Part shown: positions 33,873 to 44,884 of the stretch, piece by piece
How the letters are laid out: every line of letters begins with the position of its first letter
Position numbering within the stretch: the stretch's first letter is position 1
Notes under the pieces: model-generated
Told to the model about the DNA's origin: nothing
Databases searched by the model: none
What the model saw: the letters and a program-made list of their open reading frames with translations, nothing else
Source of the DNA: Acholoe squamosa
Lineage: Eukaryota; Annelida; Polychaeta; Phyllodocida; Polynoidae
Direction: 5' to 3'
Length of the DNA: 64,000 nucleotides
NCBI GenBank assembly: GCA_949317995.1
Contig: OX439040.1
Location: 25,105,830-25,169,829, forward strand
Position numbers and translations under genes: made by a program

Positions 33873-36861
33873 GATGGAGGGGCGGCAGGCACCTGACAGC
33901 CTCCTTTGAACTTGTCCTGTTTGTTTGAAAATAATCTCCGGCAAAGTCTCACAGGGGACAGCATGGTGAAAGTAATAACTATCATTGTGTTGATGCTCAT
34001 TGTTGCACTGTAGGTTATACGGCACATGGCTATTGTATTATTGACCAATGGGAGGCATCCCTGGCATATACTGCGGAGTCGGGGGCTGAAGGTGTTAGTC
34101 ATAGTGCCGTCGGGGTCTAATGGCGGCCCCCAGCTGATAATGTCTATGTGAGCTATAATAGCGCCATGCAGTCATTACAGGGTTGAAACACACTAATGGG
34201 TCAGAATGTTACATCGATCTGGTGTTGCCTGAAGAGTATTTACTTTAAGACCCGGGGTTGCAAATTGCGGGGGGGAAAAAAGAAGAATAAAAGAGGATGA
34301 GAAAAGTCGAGAGGACCAACTCGAGTAGAGAGAGAAATGAATGAATCTTGTAATGGGAGGCAATGAGCTTCCTCAGGACGGCTTGTTGATTGGGGAGTGA
34401 TGGCAGTGGAGTGAGTCTGGAATAGAGCAGGTGGAAATGGTATAACATATCGCCGATACTGTAGGTTGAAGTGAAGTTAGAAGGGGGTAGATGTAGAGGT
34501 TGGTGCGGAGTAAATGAAGGGTAAATGAAGGGTAATTGGAAGGTGGGGGGGGGGTGAAGTTGAAATTGAAGGGGATTTATAGGAAGAAGGAAAGTGGCTT
34601 GGAATGATCAAGAGGGAAGAAGGAGGGAAGAGCAGGATGGCAGATGGAAGTGATGCAGCTCTCAAGTTTTCTGACGAGCGTGGAGGTCCAAGGAGTAGGG
34701 TGGCTGATTGTTCTGACAATGACTCAAAGTGAGCAGGACTTTAAACATACAAATACTGTCACCGACAACAGACAAGACCTACTCTCGTGTGGTGCGGAAA
34801 TCATGCTAATCACAGCTCAGGCCGCCATGTCAGATTTATCTAAAGCCAACTGCGGTATGTTCCAAACAAGACATTTTCTCCTAGTACTCTCCAGAGAACG
34901 TGAGCCTGTCTTAAGATTGTAGAACGTATGATTAGTCTGATCACAAACTCTCAAACGATACATATAATCTATCATAAATTCATACATTCCCTCCGCCTTC
35001 CCTACAAGGGCATCATATCATTTCAGCATGCTTTGCACTAAGATAGGGATGAAACACACGTTCCTCAGTGCTAGATTCGTGCATCATGCTGAACATGATC
35101 GGTCAGTATGCTCTGTAGCTAAAACGTACATAGAGTTCCAAGGCAATATGTTGCCCTTAAAGAGTCAGGGAAGGCAGCAGATTGGAAAACAACATGTCTA
35201 GATGAACGTACGAAGTTCTGAAAAATGTGTCAACATTCGAACTCTTAGAAACCAGCCTCAGAAATAAGGTAATGATCCTGACAGGCCGCCAATGTAAGGA
35301 GGATTAATCAGCACAAGGAGGAACCAATTTGTCACACCTTCAGAGCCCTAGCAAAAACAATTATTATTTAAGGGAATTAAAACAGACAAAATTTAATGAT
35401 TAGTTTCAAGAAAATCGATAAGATTAAGATAAGTTCTTTTGTCCATGTGTAAGATTATCTAAGAATTGGAGGAAATCCTTTTGGTTGTGCTGCCTCAGAT
35501 CGAGAATTGAGTTTTGAATCGAGCCGCTCACAGAGGCGATCGATATCAGAAAGGTGGCCAGACGTGCCTACCAGAGCTGTCAGAGGTCATCAACCGGTTA
35601 CTGACAAAAAGTCATCCACTCTCTCACAGACCAACCCCCTGCATTAAACCTTAAGGCCACCTTCCATATAAAACTGATTATGTAACTCTGTGTTCAATAT
35701 CAGTCATTGTGTGAGTCATTTTGGATATATGTTAGTTTCATATGAGTAGCTATAATCAAATGTAGGCTGAAAAGGAAATCTCCTTCAAGAAATCTATAGT
35801 CTATTAAGATAGAACTGTAAGAAGAATATTTAAATTTGTATGCGTTAGTATATAACCATAAGACTAGGAAATGGGATCATGTATCAAACACTTCCTGTAT
35901 GCCTGATTACTCCACGAGACGGATAATCTAATCCTAATTTCACAAAATCCTTTCACAATACTTGGCTTTGGTGCACAAACAGGATGTTTTGTGGCATCGT
36001 TACTTATTGGCCGAGCAGTGTGCTAGACAATATTAAAATTGTATTTCAATGGAATCATTACTTATGTGGGCGTTGTTTGTGAAGAGTTGCAGAGGGTACA
36101 GCCTATGTGAGGGTGGACGGGCACGGTGAATACCAGATGAAGGTTTCTATAGTAAATGTCTTAGGGCCATTGGAAATCTTGCACTAGACGTCGATTCACC
36201 AAGGTGAAGCTTAACCATTTAGGATTTGAAATAGAGCAATTGGTATGTTAAACAGTACTGTACTGTACATGTTGCAGCATCACAACAAATGTCTGAAACC
36301 TCAATGCATCATTCTACCCTTAAAGAGTTCAGGGCTATACGAAGATAAGAACATAACATGAATTAAACATGTTGCTAGATCGCCATGCTTTAAACAATGG
36401 TCTCAATCAAGGTAAAGGATCCAGAGTATATTTGTTGATTGCTGCCAGGAAAGGGATATATATATATTGTCTATCTCCGTTACTTTGATAGTCGCCTCTA
36501 TCTCCATGCTGAACTTTACTTAATCGGCAACCATGATTCACAGAACTCCTCATCTTGGGTGGCTGGAGGTGAAATCTTTCGAGTATATATTAAGCTTTAT
36601 ATATGTATGAGATACATTTTTATCACTTCAAGGACATAACCACACCTTATTTTGACATAGTATAACTAGTCTGCTAGTACTATATATAACAAGAGGTCAC
36701 CAGCTTTGTAGCACCTCAATAAAGTCTGATCCTTTAAAGAGTGTATTGACCACATACGGTTCTTCATAGCGTATACTAGGCGACTCACAACTTGCATTAA
36801 ATACATAATCATGGCGCCTTATGGCCAATGCATACTAAATCACTATGCTACCCATAAAGGA
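33873..36861. other. no gene firmly recognised; purine-rich tract
   Basis: 34255-34640 is purine-rich on the plus strand (GGGGGGGAAAAAAGAAGAAT and similar), giving spurious Ser/Leu/Pro frames on the minus strand. A strong initiation context, GCCGCCATGTC at 34822-34832, opens nine codons before G|GTATGT at 34856; this is too short to call. The rest is AT-rich. Confidence 0.35.
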
Positions 36862-37017
36862 TTAATTGGTACAACTAATGGCGTCGTGGGTGCTAGAAGA
36901 ACTAAGTGGATTTCTTGGCTTCCAACGTGGTAAGGCTTCCCTGTAGTCTACATTTGTCTCTGACTCAGTAAGAGTGCTGCCACCTGGTGTGAATGTATAG
37001 GGCAATGATAAGGATGT
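36862..37017 (-). CDS. candidate terminal coding exon, Ser/Thr-rich C-terminus, unrecognised
   Basis: On the minus strand a strong acceptor (ACTATTTCATCGTCTCAG) is followed at once by an open frame in phase 0 of 51 codons and a TAA at 36862-36864. The peptide starts TSLSLPYTFTPGGSTLTESE, contains REALPRWKPRNPLSSSS and ends SCTN. Its composition looks like a disordered cytoplasmic tail. No AATAAA is seen just downstream, so the end of the transcript is not supported. The MITE at 37077 would lie in the intron just upstream of this acceptor. I recognise no family. Confidence 0.35.
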   Translation of the reverse strand, partial: TSLSLPYTFTPGGSTLTESETNVDYREALPRWKPRNPLSSSSTHDAISCTN

Positions 37018-37076
37018 CTGAGACGATGAAATAGTGAGGTTTTTTGTGCTGTGGGCCCACGACAAACACATCCTTA

Positions 37077-37558
37077 GGGAGTGGTCATTATTTATCAACA
37101 GGGGGGGCGGTGGGTTTTCGCGCGGATGCGCAGAAATTTTTTACGCCCCCCCCTCGACGGCAGTCAAAATTTTTTACGCCCCCCCCCGCGCCGGAGGCGC
37201 GGAGAGTTTTCGCGCCCCTCTTTGATCTATAGTAGCGTGCGGGCTTTTTTGCTAAAAAGAGGGTGAATTTTTTTAGCCCCCCCTCAAGAGGGGTCAAAAT
37301 TTTTTTAGCCCCCCCCTCGACGGCAGTCAAAATTTTTTACGCCCCCCCCCCCGCCCCGGAGGCGCGGAGAGTTTTCGCGCCCCTCTTTGATCTATAGTAG
37401 CGTGTGGGCTTTTTTGCTAAAAAGAGGGTGAATTTTTTTAGCCCCCCCTCAAGAGGGGTCAAAATTTTTTTAGCCCCCCCCTCAGGACGGGTCTGAAAAT
37501 TTTACGCCCCCCCCTCAAACCCACCCTCCCCCCCTGTTGATAAATAATGACCACTCCC
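37077..37558. mobile_element. MITE, GGGAGTGG family, internally expanded
   Basis: The same terminal inverted repeats as the 18.8-kb copy (GGGAGTGGTCATTATTTATC...), flanked by TTA on both sides (37074-37076 and 37559-37561). It is 482 bp rather than 216 because a 163-bp interior unit, starting TCGACGGCAGTCAAAATTTT, is tandemly duplicated at 37154 and 37317. Confidence 0.9.
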
Positions 37559-38342
37559 TTAGCTTGCTAATTACGTACACAGAAACTTAGATACCTGCAG
37601 ACAAAGTGAACATAGTATTTCCATCCACATCATCGCTCGATCGACACTCGTTCACATATACACCAATTGAGGTAAGGAGTACTTAGAGTACCATCATCAT
37701 GACTGGGGCTATTTGAAGATGACTCTAAATAATTCTTCTGATTCATTTAGGCCACTATGGTATTTCGGCTCTTATTACCATTATGATTTACAAATTTATC
37801 AATGTGTAAATTCAGCAAATGCAAAAGAGCATTGTAAAAACTGGCAAATCTGTCGAGAGTTTTCGCGCCCCTCTTTGATCTATAGTAGCGTGCGGGCTTT
37901 TTTGCTAAAAAGAGGGTGAATTTTTTTAGCCCCCCCTCAAGAGGGGTCAAAATTTTTTTAGCCCCCCCCTCAGGACGGGTCTGAAAATTTTACACCCCCC
38001 CTCAAACCCACCCTCCCCCCCCTGTTGATAAATAATGACCACTCCCTTAGCTTGCTAATTACGTACACAGAAACTTAGATACCTGCAGACAAAGTGAACA
38101 TAGTATTTCCATCCACATCGTCGCTCGATCGACACTCGTTCACATATACACCAATTGAGGTAAGGAGTACTTAGAGTACCATCATCATGACTGGGGCTAT
38201 TTGAAGATGACTCTAAATAATTCTTCTGATTCATTTAGGCCACTATGGTATTTCGGCTCTTATTACCATTATGATTTACAAATTTATCAATGTGTAAATT
38301 CAGCAAATGCAAAAGAGCATTGTAAAAACTGGCAAATCTGTC
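37367..38342. repeat. 488-bp tandem duplication spanning MITE and flank
   Basis: 37367-37854 and 37855-38342 are nearly identical. Each unit holds the right half of the MITE plus about 296 bp of flanking sequence ending CTGGCAAATCTGTC. Differences are a few substitutions (GTGTGGGC/GTGCGGGC, ATCATCG/ATCGTCG) and C-run lengths, so the event is young. The second unit therefore has a MITE right end at 38046 without a left end. Confidence 0.93.
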
Positions 38343-38445
38343 GAATATCATGAAGATGAATGGATTTGAAATAAATAAGAAAAAAAGGTGTCTCAGCATG
38401 GTGCGGTGAAATAATTGTTGATCAGGACGACAAATGCATGTTATG

Positions 38446-38675
38446 CCCATAGTCCACTTGACCTCTGTTGTGCGATTGAGCCATACATTTCATATATAGA
38501 TTTCTGCGACAGAGGCCTAGTGGACTAAGTTACTTGAACAAATTGATGGCGGTGCTGTGTGTTCATACTCACTTTAAATAGATCTAACACCCATAGTCCA
38601 CTAGGCCTCTGTCGCAGACATTTATATGGGAAATGTATGGCTCAGTTGCGCGACAGAGGCCAAGTAGACTATGGG
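38446..38675. mobile_element. compound foldback, CCCATAGTCCAC family (two inverted copies)
   Basis: 38446-38528 runs from CCCATAGTCCACTTGACCTC to GAGGCCTAGTGGACTA and is itself a hairpin. 38590-38675 is a second copy in the opposite order, CCCATAGTCCACTAGGCCTC to GTAGACTATGGG. Together they form a nested palindrome. A third, diverged copy is at 43404-43498. Confidence 0.82.
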
Positions 38676-41615
38676 TATCAGAGTATTAACCTTGGTGTGT
38701 AGCCTAGTTTAGGAAACATACAACAAATACTGTAGGGATCTGCCGGACAGCTTTTGTGAATAACGTAAGGAATGACTGATTAATCTTTTTCACTTTAATT
38801 TCAGGTGAGTCACAATTTGTCTGTGGTTACAAGGAAGGACCTCACAGGTAAGACGTAATCTATCAATCAACCATTTAATGGAGGCATATCGGCTTATCAT
38901 ATTCACGTGTAATCAAGATGCAGCAATGTGGCACTGGGGAATGATTCATCAAAACTGCATTGGTACGCCAAACCGACAATTCAGAAGTGTATTGTGCCCT
39001 TAGGGGTTAAAGTGGCTTCTCGTTGTTCTTTGTGAAACAGGTATAAGAGGCACTACTCCTATGTTTGCTTTAAGACAAAGATAATATGGTGGATTTGGAT
39101 AAAAGAATGCTTTGTTGCCGTTCGTTCCTTATAGGAACGATCGGCTGTGTACTTGAATGGACCCTTCTGAAACACATGCCAGTAGACTTGATCCAAGTCC
39201 TAGCCCTCTAGCACCATTATTCATAGTTTGACCTGGGTTTCCTCACCCAGAACCACTGCACCACCCCTATCTTGAAGACCATTGCAGGTCCAAAGTGATG
39301 CTTGCTCACTCTCCCTGTATATCCCAGTCCTATAGGTACAGTATGGTTTATACCTATACTTGGAGTGATTTATGCAAATTAGTGCTCTTGCTTGAGCTAT
39401 GGTGGTGCTGGTGGTGAATCCTGGTCGCTGAAGTGGTGGCAGAGGCCACAGGAATAGCCCTGTGTTCTTATACAAAGCACTGCTCCCTCATAATCCTCTG
39501 CATTGGTCATTGACCCCCTCCCACCTCTGAACAAACCTGGTTCTACAGTGGTGAATGTGGTGGTTATAGTCCACCACCTCCATGTTTCTAAATATGTAAA
39601 ACCTATCCCTAATGTCCCCTGGCCTACAGCTAATACTAGCTGTAGGCCATGGGTATAAATACAACAGCCCAATTTTGGGCTTACAAAGTTATTAGATAGG
39701 CCTACCTGATTCTATTGTTTCCCATGAAAAAGTTATTAGGTGGATGTTAGTAGCCATAGGGACACCTCAACTACCAAATTCTATTGTTTTCCATGTGTGT
39801 CGGCCATCTTGGTGTTTGGAAACACAGGGATCCAGGCCATACATCATGAATTTTGATCTTCAAAAGATATCAGATGTTAGCATGCTGGTATATGAGTCCA
39901 CCACCTCCATGATAAAGTTTGAATGTTTTTCCTTTACAATCTTGGTTGAATTTACCTTAATCATAGCTCCTAATTATCTTAGTATTAATGCGTACGGCAT
40001 TAGAGCTATGCTTCATATTTCTGTGATTACAATAATTTGGTTTTGAATTATAAAATACCATGAAACTACCAGATTAAATTTTGAATCAGTATAATGTACG
40101 GCAATATAAAAATGTCTGCTATTAAGACCGTGGCAATGTCAAGTCCTAAAATCTGATCCTAATATCCTGATCCTAGATATGGACCCTAAGATTTCAGCTG
40201 AATCAATATCCTGATCCTAATATCCTATCTATTGCCCCCTCGTTATTTAGAGGGTGTGCGCTGATGGCACACATGCATACATTACCATATTTCTGGTCCA
40301 GTCCTGTATCACTTCAAGACTACATTCAAGTTATACACCAGTGCGTGCATTGGTGTACACATAATACTGGCAGATGAAAATGAAGCCTCAGGGCATCATG
40401 GTGTAATCAAAGGGTTAACAAGTTTAGAATTGAGGCCGTGTTTACCTTAGAAAACATCTTAGAATGCAGACGAACTGACTAAGCCTGGTCCAGGGCCCAC
40501 CCACCTCCGAGGAGGGCCATGGTGACATGCACGGGCAGGGTTGTGGTCCATGTTGTTTGTGGGCAGGTTCTTCTCAGGGTGTTGCATGTGAACATCCAAA
40601 TACCTCCAAAACATGTCGACATTTTAACACACACGGACCGTCAGAAGGGCAACGAGGTTAAATGGAAATGCGCAGAGAGAATGCTAGATAGGGATAAACA
40701 AGGCAGGATAAACATGAGGACAATAAATTTTAAGAAGGAAGAAATGAGTGAGAGAAGAGAGAGATGGATACCTGGATGCTCTCCAGCTAACACACTGGCC
40801 TTCACACCTAATCTACTGGGAATACACACTCTATAGATTAACTAATTGGCACCCGCCATGCAAAGCCATTGGCTGACCATCCTAGATCAGTTCCTATCTG
40901 AAAGGGCCTATTATAGTATGTTGATAGGTCACGAGACTTGCTAAACCAGACATATTAATGTCTCTGGTTTAACCATTCCCAGCTCGTGACTTCCTGCCCC
41001 AGACCTTGTCTAGACCTTGGTGTTCGTGTCTGAACAAATTCATCAGTCCTGCCTGGACCTTTTCAACATCAAGGTAGGGCTCCTGAATGTGTGCCTGAGC
41101 CCCCAAAGGCAGGATACATCATGGCATGGTACTTCAAGCATAATTTTCATTTATGTTCCCGTCCTGATGCACCAGGATGTGTATGAATTCATCGCAGACA
41201 GTAGCCAGTGCTGTTTTGATAGGACTGTAAGTCAGATTAACTTTACTAGTTGACTAAATGGCTACGGTGACACTTTTTGGACGGGGCTTCCTACTTTTCA
41301 GCAACGTTATTGTACCAGACCCACAGTCAGGTCGATACCAAAGCCTTTAATGGGTGAAACACAAGATTGGGAAAAAGCATAATTTTCAAATCTTGGCAAA
41401 AATGGTTACTTTAAAATGGCGCTGAAGTAGTCGTTGCCTCACATGTAAGCAGTAGAACAGGGTGACTAAATGACTGCATGGGACAACAATGGGACAACAT
41501 GATATCTTGTGGCTTAATTTCACTTGGGGAGAGCATCAATTCTGGGGTGGATTGGGTATTTACCAGCAATGCATTTCTGCATCAGGACGACAATTGTCAT
41601 TATAAGGCACCGTGT
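38676..41615. other. no gene firmly recognised
   Basis: A strong acceptor (TTCACTTTAATTTCAG, ending 38804) and a donor (CACAG|GTAAGA at 38848) bracket 43 bp that is open in one frame only (incoming phase 1, outgoing phase 2; ESQFVCGYKEGPH). This is too short to call alone. Short AATATCCTGATCCT repeats lie at 40155-40230, and a two-step hairpin at 40928-40990. Confidence 0.35.
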
Positions 41616-41970
41616 GATCCTTAAATGGCTAAACATTAGCCCTGGCTGGAGATCCTTAAATGGCTAAACATTAGCCCTGGCTGGAGATCCTTAAATGGCT
41701 AAACATTAGGGGCTGGAGATCCTTAAATGGCTAAACATTAGGGGCTGGAGATCCTTAAATGGGTAAACATTAGGGGCTGGAGATCCTTAAATGGCTAAAC
41801 ATTAGGGGCTGGAGATCCTTAAATGGGTAAACATTAGGGGCTGGAGATCCTTAAATGGGTAAACATTAGGGGCTGGAGATCCTTAAATGGGTAAACATTA
41901 GGGGCTGGAGATCCTTAAATGGGTAAACATTAGGGGCTGGAGATCCTTAAATGGCTAAACATTAGGGGCC
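41616..41970. repeat. minisatellite, about 11 units of 32-35 bp
   Basis: The unit is GATCCTTAAATGGCTAAACA followed by TTAGGGGCTGGA. The first two units are 35 bp (TTAGCCCTGGCTGGA), the rest 32 bp. A C/G variant (ATGGCTAAAC or ATGGGTAAAC) is arranged C C C C G C G G G G C, which shows block expansion. Units abut without spacers, so it is not a CRISPR array. Confidence 0.96.
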
Positions 41971-42553
41971 GCGATGTGAGAGGCCTACTGCAGTGTGTCT
42001 TCGTGCCTATGGCTGGCTTGCTAATGAAGCCACTGTTTATGGCTTCGTTTTAACTACACCTTAGGTCTCGCCTTTTGATTCCATATCTGCTATAGTCAGA
42101 CAGTTTAACAATAGAAGAGACTAGATGAAGATAGGTATTTCCCTTCGATTTGATAATTTAATGATTTTTTCTACAATCAACTTCACTTTGCCCTCTGACA
42201 AATATGTCATATTGTATTGGTAAAGCAGGATACTACCTTGAGCCTCATTCGAGAAGTATAACTATGGCCTTGGGATATTACATAGCTACAGTGTTAGAGG
42301 TTTGCTATGGTTATGTGGGATAAAATATACCTACACCTGTTGATAAGACAGAACTGAGCCAATACCCAAAAGCCAGAACCAATAACCACCATGAATCAAC
42401 GGTTCGAGGTATATTCACAGACATAAGATTCTCTTTCTCATACAGCTAGTAATGATACTATGATACTATAATACAATTATTACTGACCATCAATACAATA
42501 CTCCCTACCACGTGCATTGATCATCTATTCTCTTTCTTGTATCTGGCCTTAGC

Positions 42554-42786
42554 ATCTGGCCAATCCTGTTACCATCCATATGTCTACAGTAGGAAAAGTC
42601 TTTATACATGCAATGCTAGCCTCTCTCTCCTACCTCCACAAGGGACTGATTACCAGTCACTGCTGGGCCTTTACCATTTATGGTGGCATATTGCACCGAT
42701 GCGTGGATGTCTTTGCTTTGAATATCCCACCAAGTCCCCAACACCGAGATAGGAATCCTAAGAACCTTGACTTTATAATTCATTAG
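42554..42786 (+). CDS. possible terminal exon, unrecognised, strand uncertain
   Basis: A strong acceptor (CTCTTTCTTGTATCTGGCCTTAG) is followed immediately by an open phase-0 frame to a TAG at 42784-42786, about 77 codons, with HLANPVTIHMSTVGKVFIHA at the start and IPPSPQHRDRNPKNLDFIIH at the end. The minus strand is also open over 42616-42816 (ending near a weak donor), so the true strand is uncertain. No polyadenylation signal follows closely. I recognise no domain. Confidence 0.28.
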
Positions 42787-42999
42787 GAAGTAACTCCAAA
42801 ACATGGATTCTTCCATGCAGTTCCACTCTTAACACAATGTTTGCCGCAGGCTATCTGCTTCTCTGCAGTCTCACTGTTGGAGATCGGGTACGAGCAGATA
42901 TGATAATGCTGTTAGGCCTACCACCTAGAACTTACATATCAGTTTTCCCAGCCTATCTCACTCTTGGCTACGTTTTAAGATGCTGACTGGCTGAGGCTT

Positions 43000-43294
43000 T
43001 ACACTGAAAATATGGAAGATCCAAAACTAGTCACTTTAGGTCCTCAAGTTGACGATACCTAAAACAGCTTTAGGTAGTCAAAATGACGACTTTAGGTCGT
43101 CATCCTGATGACCTGAGTCGTCAGGATGACAATACTGACAGTACAGAGTCATCATATTGACAACTCAGGTCATCAGGATGATGACCTAAAGTCATAATTT
43201 TGACTAGCTAAAGTTGTAGTTTTAGGTATCATCAACTTGAGGACCTAAAGTGGTCATCGCTGACTAGTTTCGGATCTTCCATATTTTCAGTGTA
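43000..43294. mobile_element. MITE, TACACTGAAAA family, copy 1
   Basis: Terminal inverted repeats TACACTGAAAATATGGAAGATCC pair with GGATCTTCCATATTTTCAGTGTA, with one mismatch in the left arm (GATCCAAAAC against GATCCGAAAC). The interior continues the palindrome through CTAGTCA, CTTTAGGTCCTCAAGTTGA and repeated GACGACTTTAGGTCGTCATC words. TA at each end suggests a Tc1/mariner-type target by inference. No coding capacity. Confidence 0.9.
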
Positions 43295-43403
43295 TCTGCT
43301 TATCGGCATTTGTAGTCACCACGTACATGTGTTTGGCAGTTACCAATATGTATTACCTTGGTGCTTCACTGTGCCTATTCAAGAGGATTATCCAGCCCTA
43401 TAC

Positions 43404-43498
43404 TCATAGTCTACTAGGCCTCTATATCCAGATGTTATATAGGCTTTGGATGGTTGATTCGCGTGATAAGGACCAAGTGGACTATGGGTTTTAGGTGG
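43404..43498. mobile_element. foldback, CCCATAGTCCAC family, diverged copy
   Basis: TCATAGTCTACTAGGCCTCT at the left and CCAAGTGGACTATGGG at the right match the ends of the 38.4-38.7 kb copies. The middle is diverged. Confidence 0.7.
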
Positions 43499-43569
43499 TC
43501 TACTTGGTGTGTGAATTAAAAACTGGTCGTGTACTCACCAGGACTACATCCATTGTCCAGATATTCATT

Positions 43570-43756
43570 GGGCTTCCCTAGCCCACTTAAAATGGTCTAT
43601 ATCTCCTCTTTTCTATCCCCTTAGGATGTGTGTGGTGCACATATGCACGGGCACTGATACATTCCTCTGTAAATTTGTGTAATGTAGTTTTCGCCATGAA
43701 TATGACCATAGCCGTCAAAATGGCGTTAAACATCTATTACTCACTCACTCACTCAC
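43570..43756 (+). mobile_element. SINE, TTAAAC/ACTC-tail family, copy 2
   Basis: Bounded by a perfect 14-bp target-site duplication TCCAGATATTCATT (43556-43569 and 43757-43770). The body shares GGGCTTCCCTAGCCCACTTA, CGCCATGAATATGACC and GCGTTAAACATCTATTACTC with the other copies and ends in ACTCACTCACTCAC. LINE-dependent insertion is inferred from the duplication and tail. Confidence 0.93.
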
Positions 43757-44531
43757 TCCAGATATTCATTTATGTATTCAGGGTAATGAGAACTATTGCA
43801 CGGATGGAAACAAGAGAGAAGGGGTCTGCTAAAGGTGAATGCCATTTCCTACCACTGTAGAAGCAATTGTAAGCCTTGCCACCACACCTTGATAATTAGT
43901 TCAGATCAGGACATTTGGCTTAATGTAAGTCAGATGTGGACTCATACATGGTAAGTGTTCCGCCCTGCAATATGAGAAATCTAATTAATACAGAAGTTAA
44001 TAAATCAGGATCACACACTGTGACCGTGACAGAGATGGAGGACTTGACAGTTGATAAATTGATCGATGAGGAATGGTATTTCTATCAAACCAACTCTCAC
44101 AACCATTTACAGTGTAGCCGTCCTTATCATCACCCCATAAGTGATCAAAGGATTTCAGTAAACATACAATACATTATACTGTGACAATGATGCATGTTCC
44201 CTTATGAAGGTGCCAGATATAGCAATAGTGATTGCACCCGCCATTGTACTTACCTGATATCTCATATTATCTATGACATGCTACCTGCTGGTACCCTGAG
44301 AAGGGTCAGAGGGGTGTAGGGCTGGGAAATTGCAAATAACTTGGTGCAACTCTTTGGATACTGCATTGCATTTGTATCTATCAAATAATTGACATCAGTT
44401 GGACGTGTTATGAATCACAGACAATGCATTTGCGATCCCTTCTTTTCTCAGGGTAGTCCCGATCAGATCTCCTCCTCTGCAATACCCCTCCCATCACAGA
44501 TGGTCCCATGCGAATATTTAGTAGGACTACT

Positions 44532-44766
44532 TACACTGAAAAACTGAGAGGCAAGAAACTAGTCAGTGCAAATGACTTTAAGTCCTCAGGTTGACGATAC
44601 CTAAAACTACAGCTTTAGGTCGTCAAAGTGATGACTTTAGGTTCACATCCTGTCAGCATGACGACTTTCCATTGTCAGTATGACGAATTTAGGTGGTCAT
44701 TTGACCTTGACTACCCTTAACTCGTCCGTATTGACGAGTTTTAGGCAGAGGCAGGTTTTCTGTGTA
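44532..44766. mobile_element. MITE, TACACTGAAAA family, copy 2
   Basis: Left end TACACTGAAAAACTGAG and right end GGCAGGTTTTCTGTGTA are inverted with some mismatches. The interior shares TTGACGATACCTAAAAC and GTCGTCA/GACGACTTT words with the 43.0-kb copy. It is more diverged and shorter. Confidence 0.82.
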
Positions 44767-44884
44767 TTCCCCAGGCCTTGCTATGACTAAGACGATCTCC
44801 AGAGACCACTCCGGTTCGTCATGCTGACTTCTTAGATAATATTGCAATGATTCGAAGACAGCAAGGTCCCTGAAGCTGTCAGAC

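Noticed and set aside
37034-37330. Several Arg/Phe/Pro-rich frames on both strands
   Set aside because: They are translations of the MITE terminal and G/C-run sequence.
41616-41970. CRISPR-like tandem repeats
   Set aside because: Units abut with no unique spacers, and the setting is eukaryotic; it is a minisatellite.
43533-43860. A minus-strand open segment that would be continuous without the 43.57-kb SINE and ends at CCTG|GTGAGT
   Set aside because: Only about 36 codons once the SINE is discounted; such a frame is likely by chance among many tested.
44212-44296. Minus-strand acceptor (CCTCTGACCCTTCTCAG) and donor (ATCAG|GTAAGTAC) bracketing 42 bp
   Set aside because: All three frames contain stops; it could only be an untranslated exon, with no other support.
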